Source: Alkalibacterium sp046484155 | Lineage (GTDB): Bacteria > Bacillota > Bacilli > Lactobacillales > Carnobacteriaceae_A | Assembly (NCBI RefSeq): GCF_046484155.1 | Contig: NZ_JAWOBT010000012.1 | Location: 1 to 43,480 of the forward strand | DNA: 43,480 bases | Direction of reading: 5' to 3' | Shown: positions 17,820 to 27,426 of the stretch, one piece after another | Layout: each line of letters starts with the position of its first letter | How positions within the stretch are numbered: the stretch's first letter is position 1 | Program-made: the position numbers and the translations under genes | Notes under the pieces: model-generated | Database searches by the model: none | What the model was told of the DNA's origin: nothing | The model's input: the letters and a program-made list of their open reading frames with translations, nothing else

Positions 17820-19285
17820 TGGATTTCTTGGATTATACTTTAGAAGAATTACATGACAAACTGGTCAGTAAAGAACTCACAGCGGTTGAATTGATGGAAT
17901 CTGTCTATGCAAATATTGCTCAAACAGATGAACAAGTAGGGGCTTTCTTAACTCTAAGTAAAGAAGAAGCTTTAGCAGCCGCGAAAGAGATGGATAAACA
18001 AGGGATTGATGAAAACAACGTCTTGAGTGGTTTGCCTATCGGGATCAAAGATAACATTTCCACCAAAGGTATCAAGACAACGGCAGCTTCAAAAATGCTG
18101 GAAGATTTTGTTCCGGTTTATGACGCGACGGTTATTGAGAAATTAAAGCAGGCTGGTATGATCACGGTCGGGAAATTGAATATGGATGAATTTGCGATGG
18201 GCGGATCCACAGAGAACTCTGCTTTCCAAATCACACGCAACCCGTGGGATTTATCGAAAGTGCCGGGCGGTTCATCAGGCGGCTCAGCTGCAGCGGTAGC
18301 GGCAGGTCTAGTGCCTGTCTCTCTTGGTTCAGATACTGGCGGTTCCGTTCGAGAACCGGCGGCCTTTACCGGACTTGTAGGCATGAAACCTACATATGGA
18401 CGCGTATCCCGTTATGGTCTCATTGCATTCGCTTCAAGTCTGGATCAAATTGGTCCGTTTACGCGTACAGTCAAAGATAACGCCCTTGTCTTGAATGCCA
18501 TCAGTGGCACAGATGAGAAAGATTCAACTTCTTACCGAGGAGAGACGCCTGATTTCACTGAAGATATCGATAAAGGGGTCAAAGGCTTACGCATCGGGGT
18601 ACCGAAAGAATACTTCTATGAAAATGCGCAAGAACCGGGCGTAATCGAGTCTGTCCGTCAAGCACTTGATTTCTATGAAAAAATGGGAGCAGAAATTGTA
18701 GAAGTCAGCTTACCACATTCCGAATATGGTATTCCTGCTTATTACATTATTGCTTCGTCAGAAGCATCGAGTAACCTGCAGCGTTTCGACGGTATTCGTT
18801 ATGGTTACCGTTCAGAAAACATCGAATCGCTTGAAGATATCTACATCAAATCACGTTCAGAGGGGTTTGGCAAAGAAGTGAAACGCCGTATCATGCTTGG
18901 AACGTTCTCTTTAAGTTCAGGATTCTATGATGCTCACTTTAAAAAAGCGGCTCAAGCCCGCACATTGATCAGACAAGACTTTGAAAAGGTATTTGAAGAC
19001 GTCGATGTATTAGTTGCACCGACAACGACAACCACAGCCTTTGAAATCGGCGGAAAAATCAAAGACCCGCTTGCCATGTATATGTCTGACATATTAACGG
19101 TTCCGGTCAATTTAGCCGGTGTGCCGTCGTTATCCATCCCATGCGGATTCTCCAATGATATGCCTGTCGGAATGCAGATAATCGGCAAACATTTTGATGA
19201 AAAGACAATTTATAGAACCGCTTATGCTTTTGAAAAAGAAAACGATTATCACACAAAAAAACCGTCATTTAGAGGAGGAGAATAA
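17819..19285 (+). CDS. gatA: Asp-tRNA(Asn)/Glu-tRNA(Gln) amidotransferase subunit A
   Basis: A 488-residue amidase-signature enzyme supplying ammonia from glutamine. The Ser-cisSer-Lys triad is visible: Lys77 in GIKDNI, Ser152 in PGGSSGGS and Ser176 (nucleophile) in SDTGGSVREPA, offset by two from the S. aureus numbering. The C-terminal VPVNLAGVPSLSIPCGF block is also typical. It works as part of the GatCAB complex in the cytoplasm. It overlaps gatC by one base and is three bases from gatB. Confidence 0.97.
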   Translation: MDFLDYTLEELHDKLVSKELTAVELMESVYANIAQTDEQVGAFLTLSKEEALAAAKEMDKQGIDENNVLSGLPIGIKDNISTKGIKTTAASKMLEDFVPVYDATVIEKLKQAGMITVGKLNMDEFAMGGSTENSAFQITRNPWDLSKVPGGSSGGSAAAVAAGLVPVSLGSDTGGSVREPAAFTGLVGMKPTYGRVSRYGLIAFASSLDQIGPFTRTVKDNALVLNAISGTDEKDSTSYRGETPDFTEDIDKGVKGLRIGVPKEYFYENAQEPGVIESVRQALDFYEKMGAEIVEVSLPHSEYGIPAYYIIASSEASSNLQRFDGIRYGYRSENIESLEDIYIKSRSEGFGKEVKRRIMLGTFSLSSGFYDAHFKKAAQARTLIRQDFEKVFEDVDVLVAPTTTTTAFEIGGKIKDPLAMYMSDILTVPVNLAGVPSLSIPCGFSNDMPVGMQIIGKHFDEKTIYRTAYAFEKENDYHTKKPSFRGGE

Positions 19286-19288
19286 GCG

Positions 19289-20722
19289 ATGAATTTAGAA
19301 CCAGTTATAGGTCTGGAAGTACATGTGGAATTAAAAACCGATTCTAAAATGTTCTCCCCGTCACCCGCTCATTTTGGTGCTGAACCTAACACAAATACAA
19401 ACGTCATCGACTGGGGACACCCAGGAGTCTTACCTGTCGTAAATAAACGTGCCATTGAATTTGGCATGAGAGCAGCTTTAACGCTGAACTGTGGTATAGC
19501 CGAATATACGAAATTTGACCGCAAGAATTATTTCTATCCAGATAATCCTAAAGCGTATCAAATTTCTCAGTTTGATAAACCCATCGGCTATGACGGATGG
19601 ATCGAGATCGATGTCAAAGGTGAAAAGAAAAAAATTCGTATTGAACGTTTGCATTTAGAAGAAGATGCCGGGAAAAATATGCACGGGGATAACGGCTCTT
19701 CATATGTCGACTTAAACCGTCAAGGCACACCGCTGATAGAAATCGTATCGGAAGCGGATATGCGCTCGCCTGAAGAAGCACAAGCCTACCTGGATACCAT
19801 CAAACAGCTGATTCAATTCACTAAAGTGTCGGATGTTAAGATGCAGGAAGGGTCTATGCGCTGTGATGCCAACATTTCACTGCGACCTTTTGGCCAGGAA
19901 GAGTTTGGGACAAAGACCGAACTTAAAAACTTGAACTCCTTCAACAACGTGAGAAAAGGTCTGGAACATGAGATAGTCAGACAAGAAAAAATCTTGAATG
20001 CCGGTGGCGCGATTCAGCAGGAAACACGCCGTTTCGACGATACAACGGGAGAAACCGTTTTGATGCGTGTCAAAGAAGGATCCAGTGACTACCGTTATTT
20101 CCCTGAACCAGACATTCCTAACTTGGAAATCAGTGAAGACTGGATCAATGATGTCAGAGCATCCCTCCCGGAAATGCCGAAAGAACGTCAGTCAAGATAC
20201 ATTAACGACTACAACTTGCCTGAATATGATGCTGGCGTATTGACCGCGACGGTTGAAATGTCCGATTTCTTCCAGGAAACGGTCGAACATGGCGCCGATC
20301 CTAAACAGGCATCCAACTGGCTGATGGGTGAAGTGTCAGCCTACTTGAACAGTGAGCATCTGGAACTATCAGAAACCAAGCTGACACCCAAAGCATTAGC
20401 TGAAATGATCAACTTGATTGATGACGGCACGATTTCTTCCAAGATTGCGAAAAAAGTATTCAAAGAACTCATTACTAATGGTAGTGATGATGTGAAAGCA
20501 TTGGTCGAAGATAAAGGATGGGTCCAATTAAGTGACCCGGCTAAACTCTTACCAATTATTTCAGAAACATTAGACAATAACGAACAATCCATAGAAGATT
20601 ATAAAAATGGTAAAGACCGCGCCTTAGGTTTCTTAGTCGGAAGTGTGATGAAACAAACACGAGGGAAAGCCAACCCGGGCGTCGTAAATAAACTTCTTAA
20701 AGAAGAAATGGACAAACGTTAA
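19289..20722 (+). CDS. gatB: Asp-tRNA(Asn)/Glu-tRNA(Gln) amidotransferase subunit B
   Basis: A 477-residue GatB. The kinase-like catalytic cradle starts with EPVIGLEVHVELKT and includes KNYFYPDNPKAYQISQFDKPI, HLEEDAGK and the DLNRQGTPLIEIVSEADMRS signature. It phosphorylates the misacylated aminoacyl-tRNA and receives ammonia from GatA. The helical and YqeY tail domains (about 300-475) bind tRNA. AGGAGGAG in the end of gatA provides the ribosome site. It completes the gatCAB set. Confidence 0.97.
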   Translation: MNLEPVIGLEVHVELKTDSKMFSPSPAHFGAEPNTNTNVIDWGHPGVLPVVNKRAIEFGMRAALTLNCGIAEYTKFDRKNYFYPDNPKAYQISQFDKPIGYDGWIEIDVKGEKKKIRIERLHLEEDAGKNMHGDNGSSYVDLNRQGTPLIEIVSEADMRSPEEAQAYLDTIKQLIQFTKVSDVKMQEGSMRCDANISLRPFGQEEFGTKTELKNLNSFNNVRKGLEHEIVRQEKILNAGGAIQQETRRFDDTTGETVLMRVKEGSSDYRYFPEPDIPNLEISEDWINDVRASLPEMPKERQSRYINDYNLPEYDAGVLTATVEMSDFFQETVEHGADPKQASNWLMGEVSAYLNSEHLELSETKLTPKALAEMINLIDDGTISSKIAKKVFKELITNGSDDVKALVEDKGWVQLSDPAKLLPIISETLDNNEQSIEDYKNGKDRALGFLVGSVMKQTRGKANPGVVNKLLKEEMDKR

Positions 20723-20752
20723 GCTTAACTGAAAAGAGGGGGTGGATGGACG

Positions 20753-21769
20753 GTGAGAAAACGCGCTCGCGTGATTTATAATCCGGCATCCGGTCGTGAA
20801 CTATTAAAAAGACAAATACCAGATATTTTAATCGAATATGAAAAAGCGGGTTATGATACCAGTGCTTTTTGTACAACGCCTGCACCTCTGAGCGCTCAAG
20901 GAGAAGCTGATCGGTGCACGAAGGATGGCTTTGATCTTATTGTGGCAGCTGGGGGAGACGGGACGATCAATGAAGTGATCAATGGCATCTCGCCATATGA
21001 GCCGCGTCCCAAGCTGGCAATCATTCCGGCGGGAACAACCAATGACTATGCACGCGCACTAATGATCCCGCGCTATGATTTTGTGAAAGCGGCCCAGCTG
21101 ATTCATAAAGGCCAAACCGTTCATATGGACATCGGAAGAGTTAAAACAAGCTCCGAAGATAAGTTTTTCATGAATATCGGCGCTGCCGGCTTCTTGACGG
21201 AAGTGACCTATGAGGTCCCAGCTAATATGAAATCTCTTTTCGGGTCACTCGCTTATTTCGTCAAAGGGGCAGAACTTTTGCCCCGAGTCGGTAAGGTCCC
21301 CGTCAAAATAACCTATGACGATGGCGTTTACGAAGGGGTGGCTTCCTTAGTTTTTGTGGCATTGACCAATTCGGTTGGCGGTTTCGAAAAAATCGCGCCG
21401 GACAAGACATTGGGCGACGGGAAATTCACCCTGATCATTGTCAAGACAACGAACATTGGTGAAATATTGAGACTGATCACGATGCTCATGAATGATGGCA
21501 GACACATCCATCATCCAAAAGTCCTGTACAAAAAAACGAGTTACGTCAAAGCGGAAACGCAGAACAAGCAACAGCTCATGATCAATATTGATGGTGAATA
21601 CGGTGGTGATGCCCCAGCTGAGTTCAGCATGTACAAGCAGCATCTGGAAATCGTCACTGACTTGGATCGTATGCATCTGTCCATCAACACACATGATTTG
21701 ATGACTGAAGAAAAAGAAGAAGAATTCAAAAAACAGGTCTCGAAATTAGAGAATATCGGAGAAGATTAA
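20753..21769 (+). CDS. dagK: Diacylglycerol kinase DagK (YerQ family)
   Basis: A 338-residue soluble lipid kinase: NPASG (10-14) and the nucleotide-binding GGDGTINEV loop (67-75), then IPAGTTNDYARAL, all diagnostic of the DAGK catalytic domain. It phosphorylates diacylglycerol released by lipoteichoic acid synthesis back to phosphatidic acid at the membrane surface. It starts at GTG 20753 behind AGAGGGGG. The position after gatB matches the conserved Bacillales/Lactobacillales order. A weak hairpin with a T-rich tail (CCGTT/AACGG near 21786) lies between it and rlmD. Confidence 0.92.
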   Translation: MRKRARVIYNPASGRELLKRQIPDILIEYEKAGYDTSAFCTTPAPLSAQGEADRCTKDGFDLIVAAGGDGTINEVINGISPYEPRPKLAIIPAGTTNDYARALMIPRYDFVKAAQLIHKGQTVHMDIGRVKTSSEDKFFMNIGAAGFLTEVTYEVPANMKSLFGSLAYFVKGAELLPRVGKVPVKITYDDGVYEGVASLVFVALTNSVGGFEKIAPDKTLGDGKFTLIIVKTTNIGEILRLITMLMNDGRHIHHPKVLYKKTSYVKAETQNKQQLMINIDGEYGGDAPAEFSMYKQHLEIVTDLDRMHLSINTHDLMTEEKEEEFKKQVSKLENIGED

Positions 21770-21819
21770 TTAAAGCGCACCGTTTGAACGGACGTTTTCT
21801 TTTGTTGCTTCTAACCTGT

Positions 21820-21826
21820 ATAATCT
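21820..21826 (+). promoter_or_regulatory. Probable -10 element for rlmD
   Basis: A TGTATAAT sequence, about 45 bases before the rlmD start, has the form of an extended -10; no good -35 is visible. It would allow rlmD to be expressed separately from the gatCAB-dagK unit. Confidence 0.4.
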
Positions 21827-21869
21827 AAAAGAGACAGTAAAGTAATCTAGCACAAAAAAGGAGAATACC

Positions 21870-23252
21870 ATGAGTAACAGCAAGGAAAATTTTAAAGCAC
21901 CAGTAGAAAAAAACGAAACCTATCAGGGAGAAATCATCGATCTGACACATGAAGGACTCGGTGTAGCCAAGATAGAGCACTACCCACTATTTATTGAAGG
22001 AGCCCTTGTCGGTGAAACAATTGAGTTTAAAGTAATCAAAATCGGGAAGTCTTTCGGTATTGGGAAACTGACGAAAATTATTAATCAGAGTCCAGACCGC
22101 GTGGAAATCACAGATAAAGCCTATGCTCAAACAGGTACTATGCCATTACAGCATTTATCATATAAAGCACAACTGAAGTTCAAAAAGAATCAGATTGAGA
22201 CTGTTCTTGAAAAGATTGGGAAATTACCAAACGCTAAAGTCGAAAACGTCATTGGCATGGAAAATCCTTTCGGTTACCGTAACAAAGCTCAGATCCCTGT
22301 CCGCAAGAACAAAGAAAAACTCGAGACTGGCGTATTCAGAAAGAAAAGCCACGACCTGATCCCGATGGAAGACTTCAAGATCCAGGATCCAGAGATCGAT
22401 AAAGCCGTCGTTGCAGTGCGTGACATCATGCGTAAATATAGCATCAAACCTTATAATGAAAAAGAAAATACCGGAAACTTGCGTCATATCCTTGTGCGTC
22501 GTGGATACCACACTGGAGAAATGATGATTGTCCTGGTTACCCGAACGCCTAAATTGTTCCCACTGAGCAAGATTGTTCCGGATATCCTAGAGGCACTTCC
22601 TGAAGTGGTCAGCATCATTCAAAATGTGAACCCTAAAAAGACAAACGTTATCCTCGGTCAAGAAGTCATTGTGCTTCATGGCGAAGACAAATACCGTGAT
22701 AAATTGCTGGGTCATACCTTTGAAATTTCCCATCGTTCTTTCTTCCAGGTCAATACTGTACAAGCAGAAATCCTGTACAGCAAAGTATTGGAATTCGCTG
22801 AACTGACTGGGGAAGAAACAGTCATCGATGCCTATAGTGGTATTGGAACGATCACCCTGGCATTAGCTGAAAAAGCTAAAAAGGTTTACGGGATCGAACT
22901 CATCGAACCGGCTGTCGAAGATGCCCAGCGCAATGCTGAACTCAACGGCATTGAAAACGTGACGTATCAAGTCGGTGCAGCTGAAGAAGTCATGCTCGAA
23001 TGGAGCAAGCAAGGCCGCAAAGCGGACTTACTAGTTGTCGATCCTCCAAGAAAAGGACTCGACGAACAGTTCATCGATGCCGTACTGGAAATGCAGCCGG
23101 AGAAAATGGTTTACGTCAGTTGTAACCCATCGACCCTGGCACGCGATCTGGCCTTATTGGTCGCAGGTGGCTATAGTGTCGAGAAAGTACAACCAGTAGA
23201 CATGTTCCCACAAACAAGCCATGTGGAAAGTGTCACTCTGTTAACTAAATAA
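21870..23252 (+). CDS. rlmD: 23S rRNA (uracil-C5)-methyltransferase RlmD/RlmCD-type
   Basis: A 460-residue TrmA/RumA-family enzyme that methylates uracil in 23S rRNA. An N-terminal TRAM domain (about 13-72) is followed by the central domain, the SAM-binding DAYSGIGTITLALA (320-333), VDPPRKGLD (390-398) and the catalytic Cys418 in VSCNPSTLARD. The usual CGGC iron-sulfur signature before LQHL is replaced by TGTM (88-91), so no [4Fe-4S] cluster is expected, as in other lactic acid bacteria. The last ten residues, HVESVTLLTK, are encoded by a segment that recurs three times downstream (see repeats); this gene end is the apparent integration target. AAAGGAG precedes the ATG. Confidence 0.93.
   Translation: MSNSKENFKAPVEKNETYQGEIIDLTHEGLGVAKIEHYPLFIEGALVGETIEFKVIKIGKSFGIGKLTKIINQSPDRVEITDKAYAQTGTMPLQHLSYKAQLKFKKNQIETVLEKIGKLPNAKVENVIGMENPFGYRNKAQIPVRKNKEKLETGVFRKKSHDLIPMEDFKIQDPEIDKAVVAVRDIMRKYSIKPYNEKENTGNLRHILVRRGYHTGEMMIVLVTRTPKLFPLSKIVPDILEALPEVVSIIQNVNPKKTNVILGQEVIVLHGEDKYRDKLLGHTFEISHRSFFQVNTVQAEILYSKVLEFAELTGEETVIDAYSGIGTITLALAEKAKKVYGIELIEPAVEDAQRNAELNGIENVTYQVGAAEEVMLEWSKQGRKADLLVVDPPRKGLDEQFIDAVLEMQPEKMVYVSCNPSTLARDLALLVAGGYSVEKVQPVDMFPQTSHVESVTLLTK
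23217..23252 (+). repeat. rlmD 3'-end repeat, copy 1 (functional gene end, putative attL)
   Basis: The intact rlmD C-terminus S-HVESVTLLTK-stop. The segment from CATGTGGAAAGT onward, with the downstream terminator, is matched by copies at 27427, 30255 and 37396. Homology among the four starts sharply at the CAT/CAC codon and runs 3'-ward, with unrelated sequence on the left. That is the geometry of site-specific insertion into a gene end. Confidence 0.8.
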
Positions 23253-23260
23253 TTATACTC

Positions 23261-23304
23261 ATAAGACCCCTGAAAACGTCATCGTACGTTTTCAGGGGTC
23301 TTAT
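23261..23304. terminator. Perfect palindromic terminator after rlmD
   Basis: Two perfectly complementary 19-base arms (23261-23279 and 23286-23304) enclose the loop CATCGT; the arm core is ACCCCTGAAAACGT. The same CCYCTGA.AA... / ...TCAGGGG design follows repeat copy 2 and, more diverged, copy 4. Confidence 0.92.
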
Positions 23305-23460
23305 AATTTGTATTAATTAGAATATATTCTGTCCAATTGTTCATTGTTATTGGTAATATTTAAGTTATGATATAATAGTATAGACTATTATAAAACAGAG
23401 GTTTAGAAACTGGAAAGCATTATATAAATAACAAAGTTTAAAAAGAGGTTAAATAATAAT

Positions 23461-23666
23461 ATGACAAGTAAAGTGTTTGACGAATTAACAACTCAAATGA
23501 ACTGTGGCTGGACTGGAACTATTCCAGATTTTTAACACTTCATTATGATAGTTTAGAAGAAGAACTCATGAATTATGTTTATGGATCGACTGATTCAGAA
23601 AATATGGAGGAGGAGGATTGTAAAGTATTTTCTCAACAGAAGGCCCTGAAAGACAGTATCGAATAG
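23461..23666 (+). pseudogene. Frameshifted small gene of unknown function
   Basis: An ATG at 23461 opens a frame that stops at 23533 after ..WTGTIPDF. Coding-like sequence then continues in another frame (TLHYDSLEEELMNYVYGST...) to a stop at 23664. The break is at a run of five T (23529-23533); one extra T would fuse the two into a 68-residue acidic protein. It could be a decayed gene or a slippage site. The product is not recognised. It lies at the left end of cassette 1. Confidence 0.5.
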
Positions 23667-23772
23667 TTGAGTATATATTATAAAACATATATAGTACAAT
23701 GATTATACTGATAACAATGAAGACTACAGTCAGTAGAGGAACTATAATCTACCAAAATAATGGAGGTTAATT

Positions 23773-24633
23773 ATGAAAAACTATATTATTACAACTGAAA
23801 GTGGTTCAGATCTATCTAAAGAAATAATCGATCGCTATAATATACAAGTCATTCCGATGCATGTAACAATGGGCGATCAAACGTATCCTGATGGTAGCTT
23901 TGATGTTCAGAAAGCTTTTGATTATTATGAAAAAACAGGGAATCTACCTAAAACATCTGGTACTTCTCCACAAGATAATGCCGAAGTCTTTAAGGAAGTT
24001 TTTGATAAATATCCAGATGCTAATATCATCCATATTGGATATTCTGCAGTCACAACTGTTTCTTTTAATGCAGCAAATATTGCAGCGCAGGACTTTAAAA
24101 ACGTCTACCTTGTAGACTCCAAGAATGTATCTATCGGAGCAGCTGCTGTTGTTAAAGCAACAGCTCAATTCATTGAAGATAATCCTGATACAAGCCCTGA
24201 AGCAATTATTGCTTTTGTCGAAGATATAAGAGAACGCACCCATATGGTTTTTCTGCCTAAAACACTGCAATATTTAAAAGCGGGCGGCCGTGTCTCGAAT
24301 CTGGCTTTTCATGGGGCAAATTTATTGAAGATTCAGCCGTCAATTATATTAGAAAATGGATACTTGGTCTCTGGGGCGAAATACCGTGGATCCTTTGATA
24401 ACTGTTTGAAAAAGATGGTTAATAATTTTTTCAAAAGCTATAATATTGAACCTGATACCGTTCTAATAGTAGGTGCTCCGGGTTTTGAAGACAGTCAGAA
24501 AGAGATGATTTTCAATCTGCTGAGAGAAAACGGTGTTCAAAAAGCCAGCTGGATGAAGGCGGGTGCTGTGATTTCCAGTCATGGCGGTCCCGGAGCAATT
24601 GGCATCACAGGGATCGAAAAAACTGCTGATTAA
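23773..24633 (+). CDS. DegV-family fatty-acid-binding protein
   Basis: A 286-residue protein with the DegV layout: ITTESGSDLSKEIIDRYNIQVIPMHVTMGD at the N-terminus, GTSPQ (the lipid-head-group loop), GYSAVTTVSFNAANIAAQD, VDSKNVSIGAA, and GGRVSN plus SHGGPGAIGI near the C-terminus. DegV/FakB proteins bind a fatty acid and present it to the FakA kinase for phosphorylation and use in phospholipid synthesis. No fakA-like gene is in the window. A TGGAGG site lies about 7 bases before the ATG. It is the first intact gene of cassette 1. Confidence 0.9.
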   Translation: MKNYIITTESGSDLSKEIIDRYNIQVIPMHVTMGDQTYPDGSFDVQKAFDYYEKTGNLPKTSGTSPQDNAEVFKEVFDKYPDANIIHIGYSAVTTVSFNAANIAAQDFKNVYLVDSKNVSIGAAAVVKATAQFIEDNPDTSPEAIIAFVEDIRERTHMVFLPKTLQYLKAGGRVSNLAFHGANLLKIQPSIILENGYLVSGAKYRGSFDNCLKKMVNNFFKSYNIEPDTVLIVGAPGFEDSQKEMIFNLLRENGVQKASWMKAGAVISSHGGPGAIGITGIEKTAD

Positions 24634-24839
24634 AGTTGTGAGATTAGGGATAAAGTTAAAGAATAAGCAAGACATTCTGTGAAGAGTTGTGCTCGAGAAG
24701 TGTCCCTTTCTTCGGTTATTGACCGTGCAATCAGTTGGCTGAATAGGATGAGTGACTAAAAATTTTTACTTATATCATTTTTACTTAAGATTTTTAGTTT
24801 AGTTAGCTAATATCTTTTTATATAAAATAAAAGAACAGT

Positions 24840-24883
24840 AGACTCCACACTTAAAAGTAGTATTTTAAGTGTGGAGTCTTTTT
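24840..24883 (+). terminator. Strong rho-independent terminator after degV
   Basis: Perfect 17-base arms (core GACTCCACACTTAAAA) enclose a 6-base loop and are followed by a T-run. The rest of the 656-base gap to the CPBP gene is AT-rich, with one short open stretch near 25069 (26 codons) that I do not take as a gene. Confidence 0.9.
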
Positions 24884-25289
24884 ATAGTGATGTTACAGAC
24901 AAAAGGTTTCAAATTCTGAACTATTTAAGGTATGGCGGCTAAAGTGTCTTGAAGTAAACATAGTCTCGACTTTTAATGTTTGTCACCTTATACTGAGAAT
25001 ATGCCACATGAAAAGGTATACTTTCAATTACGTTTCTTATTTCACTTGAATAGTATTACTTATCTAAAATGAATGAAGATAGAACATTCAAAAAAATGAT
25101 GATTGCGGATTTAATTCTTTCAGCGCGTTTACTTGGATACAATAGTTGATACTCTGTTGTATCCAGAAATATAAAAAAGTACAACGTTCTGTTTATTGGA
25201 TCAAAAAATAGGAATCTGTCTCTGCTATAAAAGAACATTACTTAGAGTAACTAAAAATGAGTGATGTGTACTTAAAGGGGTTTCGTAAT

Positions 25290-25973
25290 ATGAAAATAAA
25301 TAGAAAAAGTATATTCTTGATTCTTTCTATAACACTATCAGCTTTAGGGATGAGCATAATAGACGGATTTGTTCAATTGCCATATCTGTACAAATCTATT
25401 GTAAAAATTTTTCTATTCTCCGTTGTTCCTATGGGATACTTTCTTAGGTATAAAGATCAATATAGTCGTTTTAAAAAACTGTTTATTCCTAAAAAGTCAG
25501 ATTTTATTTTTGCGATTTTACTGGGTGTGGGAATTTACTCTGTTATTCTACTTGCGTATTTCCTATTAAAAAACCATATTGATTTATCCTCGATTCGTGA
25601 GTCTTTAACTGCCAATATTGGTGTCAATGAACATAATTTTATATATGTTGCCATTTATATCTCTCTAATTAATTCTTTGCTGGAAGAATTTTTCTTTCGA
25701 GGTTTCGCTTTTCTGATTTTGAAGGAAAATGCTGGACGCCTCTTTGCCTATGTATTCAGTGCTTTACTGTTTGCTTTGTATCATGTAGGTATGACAAGTG
25801 GATGGTTTCACTGGAGTATATATCTGTTAGCTATGACAGGACTGTTTGCTGGGGGCTGTATCTTTAATTATTTGAATGAAAAGTCTGGAAATATCTATCC
25901 ATCGTGGCTTGTACATATGTTTGCCAATTTTTCAATTAACACCGTTGGGTTTATTTTATTTGGCTTAATTTGA
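25290..25973 (+). CDS. CPBP-family intramembrane protease (CAAX/Abi type)
   Basis: A 227-residue multi-span membrane protein with the CPBP motifs: LLEEFFFRG (Glu132, Glu133, Arg137), a following membrane segment with FALYHVGM (His165), and a third conserved region GGCIFNYLNEKSGNIYPSWLVHMFAN. Such proteins cleave inside the membrane; in lactic acid bacteria they are often tied to bacteriocin self-immunity, but no bacteriocin gene is seen here. The ATG at 25290 has AAGGGG 9 bases upstream; an upstream in-frame ATG at 25257 has no ribosome site. Confidence 0.86.
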   Translation: MKINRKSIFLILSITLSALGMSIIDGFVQLPYLYKSIVKIFLFSVVPMGYFLRYKDQYSRFKKLFIPKKSDFIFAILLGVGIYSVILLAYFLLKNHIDLSSIRESLTANIGVNEHNFIYVAIYISLINSLLEEFFFRGFAFLILKENAGRLFAYVFSALLFALYHVGMTSGWFHWSIYLLAMTGLFAGGCIFNYLNEKSGNIYPSWLVHMFANFSINTVGFILFGLI

Positions 25974-26198
25974 TTTTAGGACTCTGTGCACCATCTGAAT
26001 GTGTACGTATAAAAACTTTAGTGTTTGTCTTTTTTTCTGGTGTCATCTATTGAATGACATTTAATTTAGCACCTATGTGTAAAATTAATGTCGGAAGAGG
26101 GAAAAAAGGTGGTTTCAGGAATAAAGTGGTATAGTTAATGAAGAATGGTATTTTTTTTAACATAATACTCTAAAAGAAAACACGAAAGGCAGGGACAA

Positions 26199-27332
26199 AT
26201 GACAATGAATAAGAAATTCGTCTTACTTCTTTCTCTGTTTATACTGATTACTGGTTGTGCTGAAAATAATCAGCAGGATACGGAGACTGATTCGGCTAAT
26301 GACGTTAGTGAATCGGAAAACACTCCTAATGAAACAGAAATTGATGAGCCTGAGGATCAAAGGAAAGCCTTTAGCGAGCCCGAATTAATTGCAGAAAACC
26401 TCGAGATACCCTGGACGATCGAAAAAGAGGGCGATACATTCTTCTTGACGGAGAGACCTGGCTATATCACGCGAATCGAAAATGGAGAGACTGTAAGGCA
26501 GGATGTGGAGCTGGAACAGGAACTTTCTCTGGTTCCAGAAGCAGGTTTATTAGGATTCGTTCTCGATCCGGAATTTTCGCAAAACAACTTAGCCTACGCC
26601 TATTACACCTATGAAGCCAGCAATGGACCTCTGAACCGTATCGTTACTTTGCAGTTAGGTGGAGACGTCTGGCAGGAAGAGGATATACTGCTCGATGAAA
26701 TCCCAAGTGGAAGGGTCCATCATGGTGGCCGACTAAAGATCGGACCTGATGACATGCTTTATGCAACGACGGGTGATGCATCTGCACCAGAATTGGCACA
26801 GGACCTGGAGTCACTGGCGGGAAAAATTTTGAGGATGAATCTTGATGGATCGATTCCAGATGACAATCCCTATTCAGATTCCTATGTATACAGTTATGGA
26901 CACCGAAACCCGCAAGGAATTACCTGGTCTTCTGAAGGCGCACTGTATTCAAGTGAGCATGGCAACAATAGAAATGATGAAATCAACCGGATAGAAGCTG
27001 GTATGAATTACGGTTGGCCGATCATTGAAGGAGACGAGGAACAAGAGGGTATGCTTGCACCAATCTTCACTTCGGGAGATGAAGAGACTTGGGCTCCTTC
27101 TGGAATGGATTACTATGATGGGAAAGTATATGTGGCAGGGTTAAGAGGGACTGCTGTTTTTGAATTTGATCTTGAAACTGGTGAGCAGAGAGAAGTAGCA
27201 TCTGAATTCGGGCGGATCAGGGATGTACTGATAGAAGATGATCAGCTTTATTTCATCAGTAATAACACAGATGGACGGGGTGATCCGGAAGAAAATGACG
27301 ATAAACTGTATCAGCTCTCCATTCAAGATTAG
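26199..27332 (+). CDS. PQQ-type sugar dehydrogenase (GSDH/sorbosone dehydrogenase) lipoprotein
   Basis: A 377-residue protein: signal peptide with lipobox LITGC (Cys20), an acidic Asn/Glu/Asp-rich linker, then a six-bladed beta-propeller of the glucose/sorbosone dehydrogenase family (about 55-375). Hallmarks are IPWTI, ERPGYI, PEAGLLGFVLDPEF, VHHGGRLKIGPDDMLYATTGD, GKILRMNLDGSIPDDNPY, YGHRNPQGI and the SEHGNN loop. Related enzymes oxidise sugars with PQQ, but many Firmicutes homologues have no demonstrated cofactor, so the activity is uncertain. Two ATGs (26199, 26205) both have acceptable ribosome sites. It is the last gene of cassette 1, ending about 95 bases before repeat copy 2. Confidence 0.86.
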   Translation: MTMNKKFVLLLSLFILITGCAENNQQDTETDSANDVSESENTPNETEIDEPEDQRKAFSEPELIAENLEIPWTIEKEGDTFFLTERPGYITRIENGETVRQDVELEQELSLVPEAGLLGFVLDPEFSQNNLAYAYYTYEASNGPLNRIVTLQLGGDVWQEEDILLDEIPSGRVHHGGRLKIGPDDMLYATTGDASAPELAQDLESLAGKILRMNLDGSIPDDNPYSDSYVYSYGHRNPQGITWSSEGALYSSEHGNNRNDEINRIEAGMNYGWPIIEGDEEQEGMLAPIFTSGDEETWAPSGMDYYDGKVYVAGLRGTAVFEFDLETGEQREVASEFGRIRDVLIEDDQLYFISNNTDGRGDPEENDDKLYQLSIQD

Positions 27333-27426
27333 ATGAGGTAAAAGGGGCTTTACTAATTTTTCGGCAATAATAAAAAAATTTGCAAGTACTCCTTCTATCC
27401 TTTATTCTAAATTTACTATAATCTCA

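Noticed and set aside
25069..25149. 26-codon ATG frame before the CPBP gene
   Set aside because: Too short, no ribosome site and no features; could be a chance frame in AT-rich DNA.
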